A stretch of 64,000 nt of DNA from Sabulicella glaciei (GTDB lineage Bacteria; Pseudomonadota; Alphaproteobacteria; Acetobacterales; Acetobacteraceae): assembly GCF_026183895.1 (NCBI RefSeq), contig NZ_JAPFQI010000004.1:1-64000 (forward strand), read 5' to 3'. Below are positions 24,399-32,422 of this stretch, piece after piece (the stretch's first letter is position 1; each line of letters opens with the position of its first letter). Under the pieces are notes generated by a model. It was not told the DNA's origin and made no database searches. It worked only from the letters and a program-made list of their open reading frames with translations. The position numbers and the translations under genes were made by a program.

Positions 24399-25187
24399 GT
24401 GGCGGACGGAATCGCGCTGGAGGAAAGCGGACGAAGCAAGGGGGAGGTCCCGGCCGTGGCGGCGGCGATCCGCATCCTTCGCCACCTCGCTGCGGCGCAG
24501 GCCCCGCTCGGCGTGACGCCGCTGGCGCGTGCCCTCGGCCTCAATCCTTCGACCTGCTTCAACATCCTGCGCACCCTGGCGCAGGGCGAGCTCGTCCGCT
24601 TCGACCCGGACAGCAAGACCTACGCGCTCGACCTGGGCCTCGTGGACCTTGCGCGGGCGGCTTTCGCGAAGGGCGCGGAGCAGGCGCGCATCCTGCCGAT
24701 GATGCGGCAGCTGGCGATGCGGCGGGGCGTGACCGTGACCTTCTGGCGCCCGGCGGGGCCGGACCGGATGGTGCTCACTCAGGTCGCGGAAAGCGACCAG
24801 GTGATGCGCATCCGTATGGGCGTCGGCCAGCGCCTGCCTTTGCTGATCGGCGCCATGGGCCGCATCGCCGGCGCCTTTGGCGGGCTGGGCGAGGCGGAGC
24901 TGCGCCGCCGCTTCGAGGCGCTGCGCTGGGACCAGCCCCTTGGCTTCGAGGAGTTCCTCCGGCAGGTGGAAGTGGCGCGGGAGCGCGGCTGGGCCCTGGA
25001 TGAGGGGCATTACGTCGCGGGCGTCACCACCCTGTCCGCCCCCGTTTTGCTGGATGACGGCAGCGGGCTTTGCGTGGTCAGCGCGACCATGTTCGGGGCG
25101 CAGCACGCCGCTTCCGGAAGTGACGTGATCGGCGCCGACCTCGCCATGCTGGCCAAGGACATCCGCCGGGCGCTTTCGTTCGACTGA
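24399..25187 (+). CDS. IclR-family transcriptional regulator
   Basis: A 262-residue regulator. The N-terminal winged helix reads AAAIRILRHLAAAQAPLGVT with recognition helix NPSTCFNILRTLAQGELV. The C-terminal GAF-like effector domain ends with the family segment DEGHYVAGVTTLSAPVL and a late cysteine (GLCVVSATMFG). GTG start at 24399 follows TTGGAGGTC. Divergent from cluster A, which it is likely to control in response to the imported acid or its CoA ester. Confidence 0.88.
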   Translation: MADGIALEESGRSKGEVPAVAAAIRILRHLAAAQAPLGVTPLARALGLNPSTCFNILRTLAQGELVRFDPDSKTYALDLGLVDLARAAFAKGAEQARILPMMRQLAMRRGVTVTFWRPAGPDRMVLTQVAESDQVMRIRMGVGQRLPLLIGAMGRIAGAFGGLGEAELRRRFEALRWDQPLGFEEFLRQVEVARERGWALDEGHYVAGVTTLSAPVLLDDGSGLCVVSATMFGAQHAASGSDVIGADLAMLAKDIRRALSFD

Positions 25188-25196
25188 AGGAAGAGC

Positions 25197-25215
25197 ATTC
25201 CTCCTGAAGAAGAAA
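25197..25215 (+). repeat. 19-bp imperfect repeat, copy at the 3' edge of cluster B
   Basis: ATTCCTCCTGAAGAAGAAA. It matches 17 of 19 bases at 34057-34075 in the same orientation. The copies bracket the minus-strand cluster B (25228-33954). Confidence 0.4.
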
Positions 25216-25227
25216 TGGCACCGCTTT

Positions 25228-26748
25228 CTAGATGCGGCGTCCGGCTCCCGCCCAGTGCGGCTCCCGCAGCACGCGTTTCAGCAGCTTGCCGGAATCGTCG
25301 CGCGGGAAGCTCTCGTGGAACTCGAAGCGGCGCGGGATCTTGAAGTTGGCGAGGTGCCCCCGCAGCGCCGCGCGCAGCCCTTGCTCCGTCAGCCCGGGCG
25401 AGGCGCGCACGGCGGCGCAGATGGCCTCGCCGAACTCGGCGTCGGGAATGCCGAAGACGGCGCAATCCAGCACGCCCTCGACGCCGATCAGCGCGGCCTC
25501 GATCTCGGCCGGGTAGATGTTGACGCCGCCGGAGATGATCATGTCGCGCTTCCGGTCGCACAGGAACAGGTAGCCCTCCTCGTCCCGGTAGCCGACATCG
25601 CCGACCGAGATCAGCCCGTCCCACTCCACGCCCCGCCGGTCGGAATCGCGCTTGTGGTAGGTGAAGTCCGGCATGCAGGCGAGGCCAGCGAAGATCTCGC
25701 CTGGTTCGCCGATGCCGCAGTCGCGTCCCGCCTCGTCGAGGATGCGCATCGTCGCTCCCTCCACCAGCCGCCCGACCGTGCCCGGACGCTCCAGCCATTC
25801 GGCGCTGGTGCAGGCGGTGACCGCGCCAAGGTCGGTCGCGCCATAGAATTCGTGCAGCACCGGTCCCCACCACTCAATGATGGCTCGCTTCACCTCAGGC
25901 GGGCATGGCGCGGCAGCATGGGTGACGTGGCGCAGCGAGGACAGGTCATATCGGCGCCGCACCGCCTCTGGCAGCTGGAGCAGCCGCACCATCATGGTCG
26001 GGACCACGAAGGTGGTGTCGATGCGGTGCCGCTCGACCAGCCCCAGGAACTCCTCCGGGTCGAAGCGTGGCATCAGTACCAGGATCTCCGCCAGATGGGC
26101 CGAGCGGAGCCCGAAGCTGTTGGGCGCGCTGTGATAGAGCGGCCCGGGCAGAAGGGCACGGATGCCAGGCACCAGCCCGTAGAGCTGGGCGCGGTTGCGC
26201 CCCATGCCGGCCACCTGCTCCGGCGTGGGTGGCTGGCGGCGCACGCCCTTGGGCCGCCCGGTGGTGCCCGAGGTGTAGATCATGCTCTCGCGGGTCGGCT
26301 CAGGAGCCTTGTCCCACTCCCCGTGCCGCGCGAGGAAATCCTCCCACTCCTCGCCGGACGGGGCCGCGCCGCCCGGGGCGAGCCCATAGGCCTCGGCAAG
26401 TTCCGGCGGCGTCCGGACGGTCAGCACCGCGATGCCGGCCGGCGCCTCCGAAAGAAGGGGCAGCAGGTCTTCGTGCGCGACCACGACCTTCGCGTCGCAA
26501 TCGCCGAGGAGATACGCCACCTCCTCCGGCTTCCAGTGCCAGTTCACCGGCACGGCGTAGCCGCCCAGGATCGTCGCCGCCTGGCTCGCCTCGACGAAGG
26601 GGAAGTCGTTGCGCATCAGAAGGGCGACGCTGTCCCCCGGACCGACGCCCAGGGCGCGCAGCCCCGTCGCGGCGCGACGCGCACGGGACAGCAGCGCCGC
26701 ACGCTCCAGCCGCCGCTTTCCGGAAAGCAGCGCGCCCTCCTCCGTCAT
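25228..26748 (-). CDS. AMP-dependent acyl-CoA ligase (cluster B, distal)
   Basis: A 506-residue adenylate-forming enzyme that should activate a carboxylic acid to its CoA thioester. Motifs: P-loop MIYTSGTTGRPKGVRRQPPT, FYGATDLGAVT, VGDVGYRDEEGYLFLCDRKR, MIISGGVNIYPAEIE and the catalytic lysine in DDSGKLLKR. ATG at 26748 overlaps the stop of the MaoC gene by 4 bp; the frame is open further upstream but only within that gene. It is the promoter-distal gene of cluster B. A second ligase heads the same cluster (32419-33954), so two different acids, or two stages, are probably activated. Confidence 0.87.
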   Translation of the reverse strand: MTEEGALLSGKRRLERAALLSRARRAATGLRALGVGPGDSVALLMRNDFPFVEASQAATILGGYAVPVNWHWKPEEVAYLLGDCDAKVVVAHEDLLPLLSEAPAGIAVLTVRTPPELAEAYGLAPGGAAPSGEEWEDFLARHGEWDKAPEPTRESMIYTSGTTGRPKGVRRQPPTPEQVAGMGRNRAQLYGLVPGIRALLPGPLYHSAPNSFGLRSAHLAEILVLMPRFDPEEFLGLVERHRIDTTFVVPTMMVRLLQLPEAVRRRYDLSSLRHVTHAAAPCPPEVKRAIIEWWGPVLHEFYGATDLGAVTACTSAEWLERPGTVGRLVEGATMRILDEAGRDCGIGEPGEIFAGLACMPDFTYHKRDSDRRGVEWDGLISVGDVGYRDEEGYLFLCDRKRDMIISGGVNIYPAEIEAALIGVEGVLDCAVFGIPDAEFGEAICAAVRASPGLTEQGLRAALRGHLANFKIPRRFEFHESFPRDDSGKLLKRVLREPHWAGAGRRI

Positions 26749-27608
26749 GCCTCGAACTCGGCTCGCCCGTTGTTCAGCACCACCACGTCGCGCGCCGGCA
26801 CCCGCACGCGGAAGGCCGCCGCCCCCGGGCCGAGGCGCCAGATCTCCGTGCGCAGCGTTTCCCCGGGATAGACCGGCGAGGTGAAGCGGAGGTCCAGCCG
26901 GCGCAGCCTTTCCGCGTGTCCGCCGCACAGAAGCTGGGCGATGGACCACCCGGCGACGCCGTAGGAGGCGAGGCCGTGTAGGATGGGCTGCTTGAACCCC
27001 GCTTGCGCCGCCACGTCCGGATCCGCGTGGACCGGGTTGAAGTCGCCGCTCAGCCGGTAGAGCAGCGCCGCGTGCGGCCCGAGCGTCCAGTCGAAATGGG
27101 CCTCGGGCTCGCCCTCCGGGACGGGATGCGGCTGGCGGATGGGGCCGGCCGGGCCGCCGAAGCCGCCATCGCCGCGCAGGAAGGAGGTGCTGGTGATGGA
27201 GCAGAGCAGCTCCTCCGTCGCCGCGTCGCGCACCTCGCGCGTGGTGTAGAGCAGCGCCCCCCGCCCCGGCCCCTTGTCGATGATCTCGTCGATGCGCAGC
27301 CGGCCCACGACGCGGCCTTCGGCCGGAAGGGGCCGGTGGATCGTCAGGCCTTGCTCGCCATGCAGCACCTTGGGCCAGTCCACGCCGGTGTCGGGCTCGC
27401 GCAGCCAGAAGCCGGGTCCGGCCAGCACGACGCCCATGGTCGGCAGGGCCATCAGCCCTTCCTCGTACACGTGGCGAAGCTGGCCGCGATCCATCGGATC
27501 CTGCCCGAGGCCGAGGCCGAGCGCGTAGAGGATCGTGTCCTTGAAGCGGTAATCCTGCACCACGTCAGGAAAGGGGCGCGCGCGCAGCGCGTCGTAGTTG
27601 ATCGCCAT
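26745..27608 (-). CDS. MaoC-like enoyl-CoA hydratase with double hotdog fold
   Basis: A 287-residue hydratase-2 type enzyme. An N-terminal hotdog (residues 1 to ~145, FAS1/dehydratase-like) is followed by a MaoC hotdog carrying the hydratase-2 signature YRLSGDFNPVHADPDVA and GFKQPILHGLASYG, which contains the catalytic Asp/His pair. It adds water to a 2-enoyl-CoA. ATG 27608 follows AGGAGAAGCAGG. It lies 11 bp after the DUF35 gene and overlaps the ligase gene by 4 bp. MaoC, DUF35 and thiolase in a row is the gene logic of steroid side-chain hydratase/aldolase complexes. Confidence 0.87.
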   Translation of the reverse strand: MAINYDALRARPFPDVVQDYRFKDTILYALGLGLGQDPMDRGQLRHVYEEGLMALPTMGVVLAGPGFWLREPDTGVDWPKVLHGEQGLTIHRPLPAEGRVVGRLRIDEIIDKGPGRGALLYTTREVRDAATEELLCSITSTSFLRGDGGFGGPAGPIRQPHPVPEGEPEAHFDWTLGPHAALLYRLSGDFNPVHADPDVAAQAGFKQPILHGLASYGVAGWSIAQLLCGGHAERLRRLDLRFTSPVYPGETLRTEIWRLGPGAAAFRVRVPARDVVVLNNGRAEFEA

Positions 27609-27619
27609 CCTGCTTCTCC

Positions 27620-28066
27620 TCAGCCCACGAGCCGCCATTGCACCAGCGTGTAGGGCGGGCTGGCCTCGTCATTCGGCTCAAAGACCGCTTCCACCTCCGC
27701 CTCGATCCGCGGTTCCGCACCCGGTGCGCCGACGAGGTTGCCGATCATGCGGATGTTGTCCGCCTCGGGCAGCTCCACCAGGACGATGGTGTAGGGACCG
27801 TGCCCATTGAGCGCGGGGTGCACCGGGTGGTGCGGCGTTTCCCAGGAATAGATGCGTCCGCGCGGCTTCACCTCGGCCCAGTCCAGATCGAAGGAATGGC
27901 AGCGGTGGCAGATCCACTCCGGGCCCCATTGGTGGCCCCCGCAGCCCCCGCATTTCTGCACCAGCAGGCGGCCTTCGCGCGCCGCCTTCCAGTAGGGGGC
28001 GGAAAGCGGCTCCTCCGTCGAGGGGGCGGGAAGCCCCGGCGGCAGAGCGTGGTTCGTCGTGCTCAC
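27620..28066 (-). CDS. DUF35 OB-fold protein with intact zinc ribbon (cluster B)
   Basis: A 148-residue acyl-CoA-binding protein. The N-terminal helix (SAPYWKAAREGRLLVQKC) leads into a complete rubredoxin-like ribbon, KCGGCGG...WICHRCH, with four zinc cysteines, and then an OB fold (GRIYSWETPHHPVHPAL). The GTG start at 28066 overlaps the thiolase stop, so the two are translationally coupled. It is expected to form a complex with that thiolase and possibly the MaoC hydratase. It is the only one of the three DUF35 proteins here that keeps its zinc site. Confidence 0.85.
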   Translation of the reverse strand: MSTTNHALPPGLPAPSTEEPLSAPYWKAAREGRLLVQKCGGCGGHQWGPEWICHRCHSFDLDWAEVKPRGRIYSWETPHHPVHPALNGHGPYTIVLVELPEADNIRMIGNLVGAPGAEPRIEAEVEAVFEPNDEASPPYTLVQWRLVG

Positions 28067-29247
28067 AGGGTTCCCTCCGTGCCGAGGATGAGGCTGCTGA
28101 CCGGCGTCACCATCGGGCCGCCGATGACCATCGCGATTTCGGGATCGGGCACTTGGTTGATGGCGGTGCGGCGAAGCTGCCGCACGGCCTCGTTCACCAA
28201 CTCCAGCCCGTGCATGTAGCACTCCGCCAGGTTCCCGCCGCTGGTGTTCAGCGGCATGCGCCCGGTCGGCGCCAGCAGGTTCTCCTTCACCAGGAACTCG
28301 TTCGCCTCCTCCGGCTTCACCAGCCCGTGCTCCACGAGGCCGAGCAGCACGCCGCCCGTGAAGTTCTCGTAGGCCTGGAGGACGTCGATATCGCCCGGCC
28401 CGCATTTCGCCATTTCGTAGAGGTTTCGCGCCACGGTAGGAAAATGGGCGGAGGCGTAGTGCGGCGCATTGTGCACCGGCGCCGCGCTGCGGTGATGGCC
28501 GCCCTGCGCCGCGCCCAGCAGGTAGACCGGTGGATGCGGGAGGTCCTTGGCCCGGTCGGCCGGCACCACCAGCACCGCCGCCGCGCCGTCATTCTCCTGG
28601 CAGCAATCGAAGAGGCGGTGGAAGGGTTCGATGATCCAGCGCGAGGCGTCGTACTTCGCCTCGTCCAGGGGGCGGCCCTGCATCACCGCGCGCGGATTGG
28701 ACTGCGCGTGGTGATAGGAGGCGAGGGCGATGGAGCGGAGCGCCTCGTGGCGGATGCCGTTCTCCGTCAAGAAGCGCGTGATCTTCATGGCGAAGCGCTG
28801 CGCGGGCGACATCAGCCCGTAGGGCCAAAGGAAGGCATCTTCCCCCATCGCCATTGGCGCCTGCGCGCCCTTGCCGTAGCGCGCGAACTGCCCCTGTGCG
28901 AGCGAGCGGAAGGCGATGACGCAGTTCGCCATGCCGGAATGCACGGCGGCCGCCGCATTCGCCACCGCGGCCGCGACGCCCCCGCCCCCGCCGCCCCAAT
29001 GCATGTTGGAGAAGCGCAGCTCGTGGATGCCGAGCGCGGCGGCGAGGCGCGTCGCCTCCGACCGGTCATTGCCGTAGGTGGCGAAGCCGTCCACCTCGCG
29101 CGGGTCGATGCCGGCATCGGCGCAGGCGGCCAGCACCGCCTTCAGCGCGAGCTTGAACTCGGCATCCGGGGACTGGCCATGCTTGTAGTAGGTCGTCTCG
29201 CCGATCCCGGCGATGGCCGCCTTGCCGCGCAGCGTGCGCTCCGTCAT
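28063..29247 (-). CDS. Cysteine-less thiolase-fold protein, predicted acyl-CoA aldolase (cluster B)
   Basis: A 394-residue SCP2-type thiolase-superfamily protein. The nucleophile-cysteine position reads NMHWGGGGGGVAAAVANAAA, with no cysteine. The C-terminal CxG motif is replaced by MVIGGPMVTPVSS, so ordinary thiolysis is unlikely. Tyrosines remain in LQAYENFTGG and AECYMHGLE. Ltp2-like proteins of steroid catabolism also act without thiolase chemistry, as retro-aldolases bound to a DUF35 partner. The coupled DUF35 gene and adjacent hydratase make that the best guess. This is inference from context. Confidence 0.8.
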   Translation of the reverse strand: MTERTLRGKAAIAGIGETTYYKHGQSPDAEFKLALKAVLAACADAGIDPREVDGFATYGNDRSEATRLAAALGIHELRFSNMHWGGGGGGVAAAVANAAAAVHSGMANCVIAFRSLAQGQFARYGKGAQAPMAMGEDAFLWPYGLMSPAQRFAMKITRFLTENGIRHEALRSIALASYHHAQSNPRAVMQGRPLDEAKYDASRWIIEPFHRLFDCCQENDGAAAVLVVPADRAKDLPHPPVYLLGAAQGGHHRSAAPVHNAPHYASAHFPTVARNLYEMAKCGPGDIDVLQAYENFTGGVLLGLVEHGLVKPEEANEFLVKENLLAPTGRMPLNTSGGNLAECYMHGLELVNEAVRQLRRTAINQVPDPEIAMVIGGPMVTPVSSLILGTEGTL

Positions 29248-29284
29248 GCGGTGTGATCCCTCGTCGCCATGCCCGCCTCCTCGG

Positions 29285-30259
29285 TCAGTCGATGCGGAAA
29301 TTGGTTGCGTTCGCGAAGGCGCGCCACTTCGCCACCTCGGCGGAAACGAAGCGGCGGAACGCCTCGCCGCGCAGCGCGAGAGGCAGCGCGCCCTGCCGGG
29401 CCAGGAAATCCCGGAACCCCTCGCTGGCCATGATCTCCGCGGTTTCGCGTTCCAGCCTTGCCGTCACGGCCGGCGGAAGGTCACGCGGGCCGAACAGGGC
29501 GAACCAGGTCTCGGCCTCGACATTCCGTACGCCTTCCTCGCTCATGGTCGGGACATCGGGGAGGCCCGGCAGGCGCTCCGGGGCCGCCACGGCGAGAGGG
29601 CGGATGCGCCCGGCGCGGATCATCTCGATGCCCGGGTTCGGATACTCGAACATCAGTTGCACGTTGCCGGCCAGCAGATCCGCCAGGGCCGGGGCACCGC
29701 CGCGATAGGGCACGTGTGCGAGGTCCGCCCCCGTCGAGAGCTTGAACATCTCGCCCAGCAGGTGCTGCACCGTGCCGATGCCGGCGGAGCCATAGGTGAT
29801 CTGGCCCGGCCGCCGCTTCGCGTCGGCCACCAGCTCCGCCACGTTGCGCCAGGGCGCATCCGGCCGGCAGACAAGGGTGCCGACGATCTTCGCGAGGCCA
29901 TGGACCGGCGTGAAGTCGCTTTCCGGGTCGTAGCCCGGATTGCGCAACAGCGAGGCGTTGGACGCCTTGGTGCCCTGGGTGCCGATCATCAGCGTGTAGC
30001 CATCGGGCGCGCTGCGGGCGACGGTGCGCGCGGCGACGGAACCGCCCGCGCCGGGGCGGTTCTCCGCGACGACGGACTGGCCCAGGCGCTGCGTCAGCCC
30101 CGCCGCCGTGAAGCGCCCGACCGCGTCGGTGAAGGCGCCCGGCGCGAAGGGGATCACCAGCGTGACCGGCCGTTCCGGCCAGGCCTGCGCGCGGGCAGCC
30201 GTTGCAAGCGCGAGGGCCGGGACCGAAAGCGCCGCGGCGCGGCGCGTGACATGCGTCAT
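29285..30259 (-). CDS. Bug/TctC-family substrate-binding protein (cluster B, first)
   Basis: A 324-residue periplasmic receptor. The signal (THVTRRAAALSVPALALATA) ends near ARAQA. It is followed by ERPVTLVIPFAPGAFTDAVG, AENRPGAGGS, the DGYTLMIG segment, RRPGQITYGSAGIGTVQHLL and VPYRGGAPALADLLAGN. The start is the MTHVTR methionine at 30259 after GGGAGGAACCG. It lies 37 bp downstream of the thiolase start region's side and 11 bp after a second receptor gene; two tandem receptors in one cluster suggest two ligands or different affinities. Confidence 0.9.
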   Translation of the reverse strand: MTHVTRRAAALSVPALALATAARAQAWPERPVTLVIPFAPGAFTDAVGRFTAAGLTQRLGQSVVAENRPGAGGSVAARTVARSAPDGYTLMIGTQGTKASNASLLRNPGYDPESDFTPVHGLAKIVGTLVCRPDAPWRNVAELVADAKRRPGQITYGSAGIGTVQHLLGEMFKLSTGADLAHVPYRGGAPALADLLAGNVQLMFEYPNPGIEMIRAGRIRPLAVAAPERLPGLPDVPTMSEEGVRNVEAETWFALFGPRDLPPAVTARLERETAEIMASEGFRDFLARQGALPLALRGEAFRRFVSAEVAKWRAFANATNFRID

Positions 30260-30270
30260 CGGTTCCTCCC

Positions 30271-31254
30271 TCACCCGAGCTCGAGCACGAGGCCTTCGCG
30301 GCGGATCACGTCCCGCCACTTTGCGATCTCACGCGCGACGAAGTCGCCGAACTGCTCGACCGTCGTGGGATGCGGGGCCGAGCCCGCCTGCGCGAAGCGC
30401 GTCCGCGTGTCCGGCTGGGCGAGAACCTTGCCCACCTCCGCGTTGCAGGCGGCCGCCGCCTCTGGCGGCGAGGCGGCAAGGCCGAACAGCCCGACCCAGG
30501 TGGACACGTCGTACTCGGCGAGTTCCGGCGCCGTTTCGCGCAGCGCCGGCACGTCGGGCAGGAGCGGGCTGCGCTCGGCCGACGTCACGGCGAGGGCGCG
30601 CAGCCGCCCGGCCTGCACGTGCTGGCTCGCGGCGATCAAGTTCTCGAACATGAACTGCACGTTGCCCGCCAGCAGCTCCACCAGCGCGGGGGCCGAGCCG
30701 CGGAATGGCACGTGCGCCGCCTCGGCCCGCGCCAGCTGCAGGAACCAGACGCCCGACAGATGCGGCGACTGCCCGATCCCGGAGGAGGCGTAGTTCAGCT
30801 GCCCGCGGCGCGCCCGCAGCAGCGCGATGAATTCCGGCACGGTCGTCGCCGGCACGGAAGGATGCACCACCAGCACGTTCGGGCCGCGGATGAGGCCCGA
30901 GACCGGCGCGAAGGAGGCGGGAGTGTAGGGCAGTTCGCGGAACAGCGTGTAGGCGATGGATTGCGGGCCGATATTGCCCACCAGCAGCGTATGCCCGTCC
31001 GGCGCCGCGCGCAGGAACTCCACGGTGCCGGTCACGCCGCCGCCGCCCGAGCGGTTCTCGACCACAACGGGCTGGCCCCAGGCGGCCTGGAGCTGCGCGC
31101 CGACGAGCCGGCCGCCGATATCGGTGATCCCGCCCGGCGGGGCCGGGACGATGATGCGCATGGGACGCGAGGGCCGCCATTCGCTGGCCCGGGCCCGCGC
31201 GGCCAGGCCCGAGCCCGCGAGGGCGACGGCAAGGCGACGAGTCAGATGATGCAT
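30271..31254 (-). CDS. Bug/TctC-family substrate-binding protein (cluster B, second)
   Basis: A 327-residue periplasmic receptor with a signal peptide (LTRRLAVALAGSGLAARARA). Family motifs are RPSRPMRIIVPAPPGGITD, VVENRSGGGG, the DGHTLLVG segment, RRGQLNYASSGIGQSPHL, VPFRGSAPALVELLAGN and LLPDVPALRE. It sits between the racemase/CoA-transferase and the other receptor, 11 and 25 bp from its neighbours, clearly in the same transcript. The two receptors share little outside family motifs, so they are not a recent duplication. Confidence 0.9.
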   Translation of the reverse strand: MHHLTRRLAVALAGSGLAARARASEWRPSRPMRIIVPAPPGGITDIGGRLVGAQLQAAWGQPVVVENRSGGGGVTGTVEFLRAAPDGHTLLVGNIGPQSIAYTLFRELPYTPASFAPVSGLIRGPNVLVVHPSVPATTVPEFIALLRARRGQLNYASSGIGQSPHLSGVWFLQLARAEAAHVPFRGSAPALVELLAGNVQFMFENLIAASQHVQAGRLRALAVTSAERSPLLPDVPALRETAPELAEYDVSTWVGLFGLAASPPEAAAACNAEVGKVLAQPDTRTRFAQAGSAPHPTTVEQFGDFVAREIAKWRDVIRREGLVLELG

Positions 31255-31279
31255 GGGCGACCTCCTCTGTCTTCTCGCT

Positions 31280-32422
31280 TCAAGCCACCACGCCCCGCGC
31301 GGCGAGCCTCTCGATCTCTTCCGGCTCCACGCCCCAGCGCGACAGCGCGGCGGGGTTTCCGCGATCGGGCGCAGGGGGCACTGGAGCCGGCGAGGGTGTC
31401 CGGTCGAAGCGCGGCGCAGGTGCGGGCTGCACGACGCCGCCCACCTCCAGATACGCATCGCGCGCTCGTGCGTGCGGGTGGTGCGGGGCTTCTTCCATGG
31501 TCAGCACGGGCGCGAAGCAGGAGTCGCTTCCCTCCAGCAGAGCGCACCATTCGTTGCGGCTGCGCGTGCGGAGATGGGCCGCGAGCACCTCGCGCGCGGC
31601 GGGCCAGGTCGAGGGGTCGAGGCGGCGCGGGAAGGCGTCGGGCGGCAGGCCGATGCGCCCGAGGAGCTCCTCGAAGAAGCGCTGCTCGATCGGCGCGACG
31701 GCGACCAGCTTGCCGTCGGCGCAGGGATAGACGTCGTAGAAGAAGGCGCCGCTGTCGAGCAGGTTGGCGCCGCGCTCCTCCACGTGGCGCCCGGTAGCGA
31801 GCAGGCCGTGAAACATCGTCATCAGCGCGGCGGTGCCATCGGTCACGGCGGCATCCACCACCTGCCCGCGTCCCGAGACGCCACGCTCCAGCAACGCCGC
31901 AAGGATGCCGACGACGAGGTGAAGCGCCCCGCCGGCGAAATCGCCTAGCAGCGCGAGAGGCGGGGCGGGAAGCTCGCCGCGCCGTCCGATCGCGTGCAGC
32001 GCGCCGGTCACCGCGATGTAGTTGAGGTCGTGCCCCGCGGACCGGGCCAGCGGCCCCTCCTGCCCCCACCCGGTGACGCGGCCATAGACGAGACGCGGAT
32101 TCACGCCGTGGCACTTCGCCGGCCCGAGGCCGAGCCGTTCCATCACGCCGGGACGGAACCCCTCCACCAGCGCATCGGCCTGCGCCGCGAGGCGGAGGGC
32201 GAGGGCCTGCCCCTCCGCGCTCTTCAGGTCGAGCGCGACGGCAGGGCGGCCGCGATTCAGCAGGTTCCGCTCGGCGGCCTGTCCGGAGCCGAGATCGGCG
32301 GGGCCGGGACGCGCGATGCGCAGCACCTCCGCGCCCATGCCGGCCAGGACCATAGCCGCCATGGGGGCCGGCCCGATCGCAGGCATCTCGAGGATGCGCA
32401 GCCCCGCAAGCGGGCCGCTCAT
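31280..32422 (-). CDS. Alpha-methylacyl-CoA racemase-like CoA transferase III
   Basis: A 380-residue CaiB/BaiF-family protein. It has the racemase pattern: a histidine in SAGHDLNYIAVTGALHAIGR and an aspartate in LALLGDFAGGALHLVVGILA. These correspond to the acid-base pair of alpha-methylacyl-CoA racemases (His126/Asp156 in the mycobacterial enzyme). It would epimerise a 2-methyl-branched acyl-CoA so that the dehydrogenase can use it, which fits a branched or steroid-like side chain. Transfer of CoA between acids remains an alternative. Overlaps the upstream ligase gene by 4 bp. Confidence 0.83.
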   Translation of the reverse strand: MSGPLAGLRILEMPAIGPAPMAAMVLAGMGAEVLRIARPGPADLGSGQAAERNLLNRGRPAVALDLKSAEGQALALRLAAQADALVEGFRPGVMERLGLGPAKCHGVNPRLVYGRVTGWGQEGPLARSAGHDLNYIAVTGALHAIGRRGELPAPPLALLGDFAGGALHLVVGILAALLERGVSGRGQVVDAAVTDGTAALMTMFHGLLATGRHVEERGANLLDSGAFFYDVYPCADGKLVAVAPIEQRFFEELLGRIGLPPDAFPRRLDPSTWPAAREVLAAHLRTRSRNEWCALLEGSDSCFAPVLTMEEAPHHPHARARDAYLEVGGVVQPAPAPRFDRTPSPAPVPPAPDRGNPAALSRWGVEPEEIERLAARGVVA

